Assembly (NCBI GenBank): GCA_030601885.1
Contig: JAUWAU010000013.1
Span: forward strand, 87,357 to 151,356
Direction: 5' to 3'
From: Armatimonadota bacterium
GTDB taxonomy: Bacteria; Armatimonadota; Zipacnadia; JAUWAU01
Length of the DNA stretch: 64,000 nucleotides
The notes under the pieces are model-generated. The model saw nothing but the letters and a program-made list of their open reading frames with translations, ran no database searches and had not been told where the DNA came from. This document shows positions 53,477 through 61,137 of the stretch, piece after piece; within the stretch, counting starts at the first letter, position 1, and every line of letters starts with the position of its first letter. The translations under genes were made by a program, and so were the position numbers.

Positions 53477-53698
53477 TTAAGTGGGTTCGAGCTGGGCACG
53501 GGCCTCACGCGTGCGGGCCCGGGCCTCTTGGCCGTGGTGCAGGGCGGCCGCCAGGGCCAGATCGGCCTCCACGATCGCGGGCGCCCCGCCGGCGAGCACG
53601 GCGCCGGCGGCAGTGCGCAGCGAGGTGACCGCCTTCTCGTGCCGGCGGATCGCGCCTTCGATCAGTCGGATCGTCTCGTCTTTGCCAGCGTGTTCCAC
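53477..53698 (-). CDS. Small helical element protein
   Basis: 73 residues, mostly one long helix (DETIRLIEGAIRRHEKAVTS, then ADLALAAALHHGQEARARTR). The GTG start has a perfect AGGAGG 9 nt upstream, the strongest ribosome site in the element. It follows the structured region on the transcript. Function unknown. Confidence 0.55.
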   Translation of the reverse strand: MEHAGKDETIRLIEGAIRRHEKAVTSLRTAAGAVLAGGAPAIVEADLALAAALHHGQEARARTREARAQLEPT

Positions 53699-53745
53699 GT
53701 CGATCAGCCTCCTGTGTGTTGACGTAATCCTGCTTCAAAAAACAC

Positions 53746-53946
53746 CTTCAACCCACCGACACAAAAGTCGTTGCCGGAGAGAGACGGACGACACAGCCCC
53801 GCAGCCCGAAGGGTCGGACGAAGGGCAGGCGGACCACCGGAGCCGGAGGGCGCTTCACCCCCGCAGACGGAGGTGGTCCGGCGCCCGTAGGACGAGGGCT
53901 TGTCGCCCGTCGAACGCAGGCCAAAATCCCTGTCGGTGGGTTGAAG
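53746..53946. ncRNA. Large nested-stem element S1 (RNA or folded DNA)
   Basis: Three stems nest around one axis. P1: CTTCAACCCACCGACA (53746-53761) with its exact complement at 53931-53946, 16 bp. P2: 53783-53799 with 53896-53911, 15 pairs, one bulge, one mismatch. P3: CGGACCACC (53830-53838) with GGTGGTCCG (53872-53880), extended by GGGC/GCCC. Small hairpins fill the loops. No gene overlaps. It may be a structured RNA, a single-strand origin or a recombination substrate. Confidence 0.55.
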
Positions 53947-54212
53947 CGTCGTTCGTAGAAGACGCCGAGGACGTCGGCCACTCAGTGCGTCCTCCGCGGT
54001 GCGGTGACGCGAGCCACAGGGGCGGGGCGGTAAGGGGAGGCGTAGGCCGGCGCGCCCGGAGTGTGTGGCCGTGCTTGTTCGCTCAAGCACCGGGCCCGGC
54101 TGTTCCCCCAGGGCACAAACGACAGCGCCCGTAGCCGCGCTGATCGAGCGCCCGGCATCCAGGGACGGCTATCGACCAAGTGAGGGCAGCGGGGTAACGT
54201 TCCACGCACAGA

Positions 54213-54365
54213 GCGCGGCAAGGGCGGGTGGCCGGGGGAGGCGGTCGGGCCCACCAACGGCCCTCGGACTCGCCCACGGGAACGCACCACGCCACGGCTC
54301 CCCCTGAAGCCAACGGGTCACCGATGGCCCGCCGCCGACCCCGGCCACCCGACCGACAGCCGCGC
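54213..54365. other. Second large nested-stem element S2
   Basis: Nested perfect stems: GCGCGGC (54213-54219) with 54359-54365; CGGGTGGCCGGGG (54225-54237) with 54339-54351, 13 bp; GGCGG (54240-54244) with 54332-54336; GGGCC (54247-54251) with 54326-54330. About 30 pairs in 153 nt. The 985-nt gap 53699-54683 that holds S1 and S2 has no supported gene; a further hairpin (GTGCTTG/CAAGCAC) lies near 54072-54091. Confidence 0.5.
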
Positions 54366-54560
54366 GCCAAAAGCGCCGAGCGCCGCAAGGCCCGGGCGGG
54401 CGACTGCCACGGCGGGCCGCAGCGGCGCGAGGCAGACCAGGCACCGGCCCCCAGACCCAGGTGACAGATCAGCACTCAGCCACACCGGGCAGGCGAGGTT
54501 GTGAGGACTGGTTGGTGGACTGGTGGGGATCGGTTGAGGCCCTCAGCTCGTGCACCCGGC

Positions 54561-54690
54561 CAGCAGCTCCCCGTGACGTCGGCCCATGCGCCCGGCCAAG
54601 TGCTCGCCGATGTGTCGGCCACTGCGCCGGCCAGCAGCTCCTCGTGACGTCGGCCGATGCGCCGGGCCAAGTGCGGGCCGATGTCAGATC
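54561..54690. repeat. Tandem repeat, period 71 bp
   Basis: CAGCAGCTCC(C/T)CGTGACGTC begins units at 54561 and 54632. The first 54 nt of each unit agree at nearly all positions, including GCCAAGTGC and GCCGATGT. Within units GACGTCGGCC recurs. Short repeats beside an initiator-like gene set can be iterons or recombinase arm sites. Confidence 0.6.
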
Positions 54691-54995
54691 GGCGGCAGCG
54701 TTTCGAGGTTGCTGGCTACGATGATGCCTCCCGACGTCGGCTCGGGCCCGGTTGCGATCGGAGTCATGCCGATGGTCACCATCACCGTGCAGATCGCCTC
54801 GGCCAGGGAGTCGTGCGCCGCCATCAGTGCGACGACGTCCTCGGCGGTGCGGTCCTGGGCGATCGCCAGTGCGTCGGCCTGGCGCTGGAGGGCGGTGTGC
54901 TCGTCGGGCAGCCACTTCAGATCGTCCTCGAGGACGTCCATTTTGGCGGCGTGTGTCTCGAGTAGGGAGATTCGGTGGTTGATGTTGCTGTCCAT
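54684..54995 (-). CDS. Coiled-coil element protein
   Basis: 103 residues: HRISLLETHAAKMDVLEDDL and EHTALQRQADALAIAQDRTA make a coiled coil, and the end (TVMVTIGMTPIATG) is hydrophobic. ATG 54995 has AAAGGAG 8 nt upstream. Size and shape recall small phage or plasmid accessory proteins. No family recognised. It follows the recombinase gene. Confidence 0.55.
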   Translation of the reverse strand: MDSNINHRISLLETHAAKMDVLEDDLKWLPDEHTALQRQADALAIAQDRTAEDVVALMAAHDSLAEAICTVMVTIGMTPIATGPEPTSGGIIVASNLETLPPI

Positions 54996-55111
54996 GTGTG
55001 GTGCTCCTTTGGGTGCCGGCGGCGCCGGCGCTGAAAGTCGCTCAGATCGCCGCTGTGTCGTTTTGCTCGAGCGGAATTCCCGAATTGACGGATTTGGAAA
55101 TTGGCCGGTTG

Positions 55112-55777
55112 TCACAGGGCCAGTGCAAGCTGCGGCGGGCCGTCTGGTGGGAGGCTCAGCGCGCCCATCGCGGCGGCGATCGCCACGGGATGCACGTGGG
55201 TGTACCTCTCGGTGGTGGCGCTCGATGCGTGCCCGGCGACTTCCTGGACCAGTCGGAGATCTCGCGTCCTGTCATACAGCGATGTCAGGGCCGTGTGCCT
55301 CAGCAGATGCGGGTGCACGTGCCGGCCGATGTGGGCGATGGCAGCCAGGCGGACGAGCTCGGCCCGCACCTGCCGGGGGTTCACTGCGCGACCGGCACGG
55401 GAGATCCGGGTACTGCGGACGGTGCAAAACAGCGGCGCGCTTGGCGAGATCCCGATGTGTGCCCGCCACGACATCCAGGCGGCGAGCGCGGCAGCCGTCG
55501 CCGGCGACAGTGGCAGCGGAGCTCGCGGCCGACCGCCCTTCGTCGTGCTGGCCCGGAGCCGGAGCACCATCACCCGGGTGAGGTGTCCGCCGACGCGCCA
55601 GTGCTCCGGAGCAACGTCGGCCGGAGCCACGGCCAGCGTCTCCCCGAGGCGCGTGCCGCACTGCGCCATCAGGTGCAACATGGCGATTTGCCGGGCGCCG
55701 GAGGGAGTGCGGCGATCCGGACTCCGGAGCAGGGCGGCGAGCTCGTGTGGTTCGAGTACGGCCGTGACGGGCGACAT
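55112..55777 (-). CDS. Short tyrosine recombinase (catalytic domain only)
   Basis: 221 residues. All catalytic residues are seen: Arg43 (CGTRLGE), Lys80 (TTKGGRPR), His157 and Arg160 (HPHLLRH), His183 (AGHASSATTERYTH) and nucleophile Tyr192. The first Arg lies only 43 residues from the start, where normal integrases have about 150, so the N-terminal core-binding (SAM-like) domain is absent. The 29-nt gap before it and the unrelated upstream ORF rule out a simple longer start. It probably catalyses integration between the 46-bp repeats, perhaps with a partner for DNA binding. Confidence 0.88.
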   Translation of the reverse strand: MSPVTAVLEPHELAALLRSPDRRTPSGARQIAMLHLMAQCGTRLGETLAVAPADVAPEHWRVGGHLTRVMVLRLRASTTKGGRPRAPLPLSPATAAALAAWMSWRAHIGISPSAPLFCTVRSTRISRAGRAVNPRQVRAELVRLAAIAHIGRHVHPHLLRHTALTSLYDRTRDLRLVQEVAGHASSATTERYTHVHPVAIAAAMGALSLPPDGPPQLALAL

Positions 55778-55806
55778 ACCGGAAAGAGTCCTTTTCGGTA
55801 TGTGGG

Positions 55807-56334
55807 TCAGATGACCGGGCCGGCGGCGTCGGCCGCCGCGGTGCCGATCGCGGTGACGTCCCTCTCAAGCTGCGCCACGCGGCCGCCGAGGCCGGCGATC
55901 TCGTCGTCGTGGGCGTGGCGCCAGCCGATGAGGTCACGGATCTCCTCGTCGGCCTGGTCGTCGGGCTCCAACTCACGGACGCGATCCAGGAGCTCCTGGA
56001 AGCGGCCGGCCCGGGCGCGGGCGCCGTGGCGGACGTCGTGCTCGAGCTGGGAGACGCGGCGGAGGAGGTTGTCAACGTGGTGCCCGGTGAGCTCTACGGT
56101 GTACGGGCCCAGCGGCGGCGCCGTCTGGACCTCGCCCCTTCTGAGCTTGCGTGCGCTCTCGATGGCGCCGGCGGCTTCATCGAGGTGCCAAATGGCCTTC
56201 GTGAGCACTCGCGCCGCGGTGCCACGAGACAGCCGGCGCATCTGCAGCTCCTGCTGCACGTCCGCGGTGATCGCCCGGGCGGCTGCCAGTTCGGCGGCGG
56301 CCTCGTTGGCGTGTACAGCGGTCATTGTGGTCAT
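55807..56334 (-). CDS. Coiled-coil element protein
   Basis: 175 residues, almost all helix. Heptad-like stretches: AAAELAAARAITADVQQELQ, VDNLLRRVSQLEHDV, RFQELLDRVRELEPD and DEIAGLGGRVAQLERDVTAI. ATG 56334 is preceded by GAGGTGAC at good spacing; a longer reading lacks a site. Unknown role. Its place next to the recombinase would suit a DNA-binding or oligomerising partner. Confidence 0.6.
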   Translation of the reverse strand: MTTMTAVHANEAAAELAAARAITADVQQELQMRRLSRGTAARVLTKAIWHLDEAAGAIESARKLRRGEVQTAPPLGPYTVELTGHHVDNLLRRVSQLEHDVRHGARARAGRFQELLDRVRELEPDDQADEEIRDLIGWRHAHDDEIAGLGGRVAQLERDVTAIGTAAADAAGPVI

Positions 56335-56489
56335 GCTTGTGTCACCTCGTGTGGTGTGCGCCGGGCCCCGGAGGACGAGGACAAGCTGGGATTCCAGCGG
56401 CGCCGTCGCCGACCCCGCTGGGGGGTGCGCCGGGGCCCGGCACATTGCGTGCATCGCCGGGCCCGGGTGGGAGAGGCTGTGGTGCAGTT

Positions 56490-57125
56490 TCAGGTTGGGG
56501 AACGGCGCTCCTGAGGGGTGCGCCCGGGCCCGGCAAGGCGCGTCTCGAGGCCGTTGATGGCCTCGTTGTGGAAAAGGGTCAGTTGAAGTACTCTAGCCTC
56601 CTCTGAAGGCCTCAAAGGCCTTGGGGGGTGCAGTTTTGCACCCCCTGGGGGTGCAGGCATGCCCCCTCCGACGCCTTCCGGCCCCTGGCTTTTCCACATA
56701 CCGAGTACTTCGGCGGCGACCTGGCTGTAGGGGGCCGCTGCGGCGAGCTCCTCTTCCCCGGTGAACATCCTGTACACGGTCGGCCGGCGGCCGCTGCCGG
56801 GGTGGTATCGCAGCACGCCGGCCTTCATGAGTTGGCGGCGGGCGCGCCGGACGGTGTCGCGGCTCCTGCTGGTGCGCTCCATGAGCTGGCTTGTGGTGAT
56901 CCAGACGCCGCGGCTGCCGTACGCTCGGGCGCCCCCGGCGAGGAGAAGGTGCAGGTAGACCAACAGCGCCCCCCGCGGCAGCCTGGCGAGCGTGGCGGAG
57001 AGCGCTGCCGGTACCTGGGCAAAGCGGGCCGGGCGCCGTGCTTCAAGGGGGAAGCGCAGCGGTAGTTGGGTGGGGCGGGGCTGGGAAGGGGCCGGCGATG
57101 TAAACACCGGGCGGTCGGAGGTCAT
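56490..57125 (-). CDS. Winged-helix (replication-initiator-like) element protein
   Basis: 211 residues. The centre has a winged helix-turn-helix: VWITTSQLMERTSRSRDTVR (residues 74-93), RARRQLMKAGVLRYHPGSGR and a wing to about 121, as in plasmid and phage replication or partition regulators. The N-terminus is proline-rich and basic, the C-terminus disordered. ATG 57125 follows GGAGG by 10 nt. First gene of the element transcript, only 60 nt from the right repeat. Confidence 0.65.
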   Translation of the reverse strand: MTSDRPVFTSPAPSQPRPTQLPLRFPLEARRPARFAQVPAALSATLARLPRGALLVYLHLLLAGGARAYGSRGVWITTSQLMERTSRSRDTVRRARRQLMKAGVLRYHPGSGRRPTVYRMFTGEEELAAAAPYSQVAAEVLGMWKSQGPEGVGGGMPAPPGGAKLHPPRPLRPSEEARVLQLTLFHNEAINGLETRLAGPGRTPQERRSPT

Positions 57126-57183
57126 CAGGGAGTGGCCTCCGGGGTGCGGGTGGTGATTAAGTTTGTGTAACGATGGGAGACAT

Positions 57184-57229
57184 CATATATTATCGGACCC
57201 TCGGAGGGGAGCGCTCCGCGTCGGGGCGG
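57184..57229 (+). repeat. Right 46-bp direct repeat (putative att)
   Basis: Same as 51084-51129 except C for G at its 17th base. Three nt beyond it, GACAGGCA and TGCCTGTC (57233-57254) form an 8-bp hairpin that the left end lacks. Confidence 0.8.
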
Positions 57230-57618
57230 CACGACAGGCAGAGAACTGCCTGTCCTATGCCGGAGGCCGTGCCTTGCACGGCTCCAGCGTGTGCTCGAGA
57301 CCGTGCCCAGTTCCGCCTGAGCCCTTCGTAGCGCTCGCGCATGCGTGCGTGAGCCCTGAAGCGCCGCGGCAGCCCTCTAACCACGTGCCAGAGAAAGTAT
57401 GGGCACACGCTACCCCGAAGATTCCGTCGTGTGCCTTTCTGTAGGCGAGCAAGGACCGGAGGGCCTCAGAGCACCTGTGGCTCGCCACTGTCCCGACTCG
57501 GAGAGGTCGGGGCCACACCGCCGTCTCAGCGCCCTCACGGGCTGTACGCCAGCCCAGACCGTGTTCATCGTTTTCGGGTGGCCCAACGGAACACGAGGAC
57601 TGGCTCATCTGACCAACG
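57230..57618. other. Gene-free right flank of the element
   Basis: No supported gene. Minus-strand frames read as an Arg-rich stretch without a start and could be a gene remnant, but no family is recognised. It contains the 23-nt near-repeat at 57564-57586 that echoes 50817-50839. Confidence 0.4.
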
Positions 57619-57644
57619 AAAAAGCGACGGCCAAAGGCCGCCGC
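57619..57644 (-). terminator. Terminator of the response-regulator gene
   Basis: On the minus strand GCGGCGGCC and GGCCGTCGC pair over 9 positions (one G-T) around TTT, followed by TTTTT. It lies 40 nt after the stop. Confidence 0.85.
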
Positions 57645-57684
57645 TGCTATCGAACGATTATTCAATATTAGCCTGAGTAGGCAC

Positions 57685-58092
57685 TCACACCTCCCAGACT
57701 GTGTCGTCGGTGTCCTCGTAGTCCAGGCTCTCGAAAATGCGCTTCACGAACGTCAGCAGCTCCATCGGATTAAAGGGCTTTGTGAGGTACGAGTCTACGC
57801 CCGACTGCCACCCCTTGAAGATGTCCGCGTCCTGGGCTTTGGCCGTCAGCATGATCACAGGTATTTCCTGCGTCTCCGGATCCGCCTTGAGGTGCTTCAG
57901 CACGGTGAAGCCGTCCATTCGGGGCATCATGACGTCCAGGATGATCATCTCCGGCTTCTCGGCCTTCACCTGCTCCAAGGCCTCTATCCCATCCATCGCC
58001 TGGACCACGTCGTAGCCCGCGCGCTGGAGGTTGACTTCGACCAATCGCACGATATGTGGTTCGTCGTCAACAACAAGTATCTTCTTGGCCAT
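57685..58092 (-). CDS. Stand-alone response-regulator receiver
   Basis: 135 residues, a single receiver domain with acidic pocket Asp9-Asp10, phosphorylated Asp53 (IILDVMMPRMDG), Thr83 (MLTAKAQD) and Lys105 (YLTKPFNP). There is no output domain; the acidic tail EDTDDTVWEV is short. It may pass phosphate on or bind a partner, possibly from the distant soluble kinase at 10246. It has its own promoter with a leader of about 160 nt, and its own terminator. Confidence 0.93.
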   Translation of the reverse strand: MAKKILVVDDEPHIVRLVEVNLQRAGYDVVQAMDGIEALEQVKAEKPEMIILDVMMPRMDGFTVLKHLKADPETQEIPVIMLTAKAQDADIFKGWQSGVDSYLTKPFNPMELLTFVKRIFESLDYEDTDDTVWEV

Positions 58093-58257
58093 CTAATAAG
58101 CTCTCCTCCCGGAGGCAAGCCTACATCGATATCGGCGACCAGTGTTGCGTGTCCCCAGGCCGGATCTCGGTACCCGCCAAACGCCACATACGCCCGGAAG
58201 GACGCACAGGCCTGACCGACCGCCTGTGTTCCCGGTTCTGCATCCCGCACCCGGGCG

Positions 58258-58287
58258 AGTATAGCCGAAGCCCAGCGCGTGTGTCAA
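58258..58287 (-). promoter_or_regulatory. Promoter of the response regulator
   Basis: On the minus strand TTGACA and TATACT are 18 nt apart. It begins just after the xylB stop and lies about 165 nt upstream of the regulator's ATG, leaving a long leader. Confidence 0.65.
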
Positions 58288-58297
58288 CCGCACGTCT

Positions 58298-59827
58298 CTA
58301 TACCACGAGCTCGGCTATCTCGTCGAACTGTTTTTCGAGCGACGCGTACAGCGCGCGATAGATCGTGTAGTACTTCGCATACACCTCGACGTTATCGGGC
58401 ACGGGCTCGCACGTGTCAACCACGCGGATCGCCGCGTCGCAGGCCTCCTCCACGCTGCTCCATACTCCGGTGCCCACGCCGGCGAGCAACGCCACCCCCA
58501 GAGCCGGGCCCTCTTCCATGTTGATTGTGCTGTGCGCGAGGCCAGTGACATCCGCCTGGATCTGCCGCCACAGGGGGCTTCGGGCGCCGCCGCCGGACGC
58601 GCGTATCTGCCCTATCTCAACACCCATCCCCTGGATGATCTCGAAGGAGTCCCGAAGCCCAAAGGCCACGCCCTCCAGGACTGAGCGTATGATGTGCTGC
58701 TTCGTGTGGCGCAGCGTCAGGCCAACGAAGACGCCCTTGGCGTTCGGGTCGGCGTATGGCGTCCGCTCGCCGGTGAGATACGGGAGGAAAACAAGCCCCT
58801 CGCTCCCCACGGGCGCCTGCGCCGCCTCGGCCGTCATGATCTCGTACGGATCCTTGTCGAGCGCGGCCGCGATCTCCCGCTCCGGGGCGCAGAGCACATC
58901 TCGGACCCAGCGCAATGAGCCCCCAGCGGAGAGCATGACGCCCATGACGTGCCACTTGCCTGGGACGGCGTGGCAGAAGGTGTGCGTGCGGAGCTGCTCA
59001 TCCACCGCCGGCGTCTCCAGATGAGCGAACACCACCCCGGATGTGCCCGTCGTTGACGACACGATGCCGGGGCGCACGATCCCGTTCCCCACGGCGCCCG
59101 CGGCCTGATCGCCGCCTCCGCCAACCACGGGGGTCCCTTCGGCGAGGCCCGTGGCCTCAGCGGCCTGCACCGTGAGCTTCCCACTCACCTCGGGCGACTC
59201 GTATACCGTCGGCAGCATCTCCTTGGATAGATCGATCCTTTCCAGCACCGCGTCGGACCACTGACGCTTCTCAACGTTGAGAAGCGACGTGCCCGACGCG
59301 TCGGACACCTCGGTGGCATACTCGCCCGTGAGCAGGAAGCGAACGTAGTCCTTGGGGAGCAGTATCTTGCGCACCTTGTCGTAGTTGGCCGGCTCGTTCT
59401 GGCGCAGCCAAATGATCTTCGGCGCCTGGAAGCCGGTGAGGACGGGGTTGGCCGTCTCCGCCACGAGCAGCTCCTCCCCCACCGCCTCGGTAATCCAGTC
59501 GCACTGCTCGCCTGTGCGCTGGTCGCACCACAGGATCGCGGGGCGGATGACGTCGTTGCGCTCGTCGAGGAACACCGAGCCGTGCATCTGGCCCGAGAGG
59601 CCCAGCCCCTGCACTTCGCTGGCCGAGACGCCGGACTCGGCCATGACCTCGCGAATGCTGGCCGTCGTGGCAGCCCACCACTCGGCCGGATCCTGCTCCG
59701 CCCAATTGGGCTTGGGCGTCAAGAGCGTGTGGTCATGTGAGGCGCTGGCCACGAGAGCGCCGGCCTCGTCGATGAGCAGCGCCTTGGAGCCGGTCGTGCC
59801 GACATCGACGCCGATGAGGTAGCCCAT
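58298..59827 (-). CDS. xylB: Xylulokinase
   Basis: FGGY-family kinase (509 residues) phosphorylating D-xylulose to xylulose 5-phosphate. It has LIGVDVGTTGSKALLIDEAG (ATP phosphate site), GLGLSGQMHGSVFLD, AILWCDQRT, the catalytic base in VVGGGGDQAAGAVG, and SGGGARSPLWRQIQADV. The QMHG stretch marks xylulokinases within FGGY. It lies 4 nt after the cyclophilin-like gene. Confidence 0.93.
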   Translation of the reverse strand: MGYLIGVDVGTTGSKALLIDEAGALVASASHDHTLLTPKPNWAEQDPAEWWAATTASIREVMAESGVSASEVQGLGLSGQMHGSVFLDERNDVIRPAILWCDQRTGEQCDWITEAVGEELLVAETANPVLTGFQAPKIIWLRQNEPANYDKVRKILLPKDYVRFLLTGEYATEVSDASGTSLLNVEKRQWSDAVLERIDLSKEMLPTVYESPEVSGKLTVQAAEATGLAEGTPVVGGGGDQAAGAVGNGIVRPGIVSSTTGTSGVVFAHLETPAVDEQLRTHTFCHAVPGKWHVMGVMLSAGGSLRWVRDVLCAPEREIAAALDKDPYEIMTAEAAQAPVGSEGLVFLPYLTGERTPYADPNAKGVFVGLTLRHTKQHIIRSVLEGVAFGLRDSFEIIQGMGVEIGQIRASGGGARSPLWRQIQADVTGLAHSTINMEEGPALGVALLAGVGTGVWSSVEEACDAAIRVVDTCEPVPDNVEVYAKYYTIYRALYASLEKQFDEIAELVV

Positions 59828-59831
59828 CGGT

Positions 59832-60212
59832 TCACTCCTCCAGCTTTTCGATTGTTACCTTGGTGCCGTGACCCGCGCCCTTGAACACCGTGGCATCGCC
59901 GTCGATCTTGCCGAAGACGTTCACCGGGCTGGCCGCACGGGGCTCGTCGCCGGAGCTGGCGGGCGTGCGCCCGTAGAAGATGCAGAAGCACTTGCCGTCG
60001 AGCCAGTACCCGAGCTCCCCCACCTCGACATCGGCCCGGGCGTCCGCTTCGCGCTCGGCGTCCACGGGGATGCCGAAATAGATCTCGTCCCCCCACGTGC
60101 TTGCGCTGCCCTCGATCGGCAGAGCGTCCCAGATGGCGTTCGCCGTCGGCGTGTCGAGCAGCGTCGCCTCTGCCGATGCGTCACCGGCCGTTATCTTGAT
60201 TCTCCTGGCCAT
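59832..60212 (-). CDS. Cyclophilin-like (PF04126-type) protein
   Basis: 126 residues, beta-rich: RRIKITAGDASAEATLLDTP, ANAIWDALPIEGSASTWGDE with IYFGIPV, VEVGELGYWLDGKCFCIFYG, SPVNVFGKIDGD and a GTKVTIEKL end. This is the cyclophilin-like family of small archaeal and bacterial proteins, unrelated in function to known prolyl isomerases so far. It sits between a sugar isomerase and xylB, so a sugar-binding or processing role can be suspected. Confidence 0.75.
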   Translation of the reverse strand: MARRIKITAGDASAEATLLDTPTANAIWDALPIEGSASTWGDEIYFGIPVDAEREADARADVEVGELGYWLDGKCFCIFYGRTPASSGDEPRAASPVNVFGKIDGDATVFKGAGHGTKVTIEKLEE

Positions 60213-60280
60213 AGTCTGACTCTCCTCCGTATGCCTTTATTCTGGCGCGGGCACCCGTGCCGCGCCTGCCTTTGCCGTTG

Positions 60281-60299
60281 CTGACCACTGGCCACTGCC
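60281..60299. repeat. GACCACT mini-repeat, copy C
   Basis: CTGACCACTGGCCACTGCC directly after the stop of the isomerase gene, preceded at 60268-60279 by GCCTTTGCCGTT, the same order as in copy B at 27524-27667. Confidence 0.5.
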
Positions 60300-60300
60300 T

Positions 60301-61137
60301 TTATGCAAACTGCCTCAAATGCTGCAGCCCCTTGATGAATCCCTCTTCGCGGCCGAGGGCCTTGTCCTCGTGCTCGATGCTCAGCACACCGTTGAAGCCG
60401 TTCAGCCGCAGGCAGGCGATGTACTCGCCCCAGTCGATCTTGCCGTACCCCGGAATAACGTACCGCCACCAGCCGCGCACTTGGTTGCCGAGCCAGGCCA
60501 GTTTGTGCTCCAGCACCTCGGTGTCCTTGGCGTGCGTGTGAAAGATACGGTCGGCGAAGGTCTCCACGGCGAGCCGGTAGTCAATGCCCTGCCAGAGCAG
60601 GTGCGAGGGGTCGAAGTTCAGGCCGAAGTTCTCGTCCGGCACCAGTTCAAATAGGTGCTCGAACATCTCCAGGTTCTGAATGTTGGTGGCGAACCAGTTC
60701 TCCAGCGCGATCTTGATGCCCCGCTCGGCTGCATACTTGCACAGATCCGAGAATACGGCCGGGCAGTCCTCCTCGATCGTCTGCATCTTCTCCTTGCCCT
60801 CCACGGGATGTCCGGCAGTGGTGCAGACGATCTCGATGCCCATCTTCTGCGCGACGTCCACGAGCTTCTTCAGGTCCGCGAGCGTCTTGGCCCGCTTGTC
60901 GAGATCGGTCTCCGTCATGTTGCGGTAGCTGGCGAGGCTGGAGATGACGAGGCCCTTGTCCTTGAGCATCGCCTGGATGCCCGCGATGTTATTGTCGGTG
61001 AGCTTGCCCGGGTCGCAATGCAGACTTCCCGGTCCCGAGGCGAGTTCGAGCGTATCGAAGCCGACTTCGCTGGCCCAGTTCACCACGTGTTCAAGCGATT
61101 CCCGGCGGAAAGGCGCTGTGAGCAGGCCGACTTGCAT
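60301..61137 (-). CDS. Sugar phosphate isomerase/epimerase family protein
   Basis: 278 residues of the xylose-isomerase-like TIM barrel (AP endonuclease 2 fold). It has MQVGLLTAPFRRESLEHVVN, FDTLELASGPG, ISSLASYRNM, ALENWF (metal Glu), FGLNFDPSHLLWQG with metal Asp and His, FHTHAKDTEV and LSIEHEDKAL (metal Glu). Typical of inositol or hexose 2-ketose isomerases and tagatose epimerases; the substrate is undetermined. ATG 61137 has GGAGGGAA upstream. Confidence 0.88.
   Translation of the reverse strand: MQVGLLTAPFRRESLEHVVNWASEVGFDTLELASGPGSLHCDPGKLTDNNIAGIQAMLKDKGLVISSLASYRNMTETDLDKRAKTLADLKKLVDVAQKMGIEIVCTTAGHPVEGKEKMQTIEEDCPAVFSDLCKYAAERGIKIALENWFATNIQNLEMFEHLFELVPDENFGLNFDPSHLLWQGIDYRLAVETFADRIFHTHAKDTEVLEHKLAWLGNQVRGWWRYVIPGYGKIDWGEYIACLRLNGFNGVLSIEHEDKALGREEGFIKGLQHLRQFA

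Larger units (their letters stand above)
51084..57229 (-). mobile_element. 6.1-kb integrated element with tyrosine recombinase and structured gene-poor regions
   Basis: Bounded by 46-bp direct repeats (45 identical), exactly 6,100 nt apart. All recognised genes are on the minus strand: a winged-helix protein, a coiled-coil protein, a short tyrosine recombinase and six small ORFs. No capsid, portal, relaxase, type IV secretion or resistance gene is seen. Gene-free stretches of 792, 513 and 985 nt hold long inverted and direct repeats. Codon usage is extremely G/C-ending compared with the flanks. Best read as an integrative element or phage/plasmid satellite of unknown class. Confidence 0.75.

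Noticed and set aside
54324..54464. 46-residue very basic plus-strand ORF in the element
   Set aside because: No ribosome site, opposite strand to all element genes, and it lies across one arm of structure S2.
51084..57229. Reading the element as a normal prophage or conjugative element
   Set aside because: No capsid, portal, tail, terminase, lysis, relaxase or type IV secretion gene was found.
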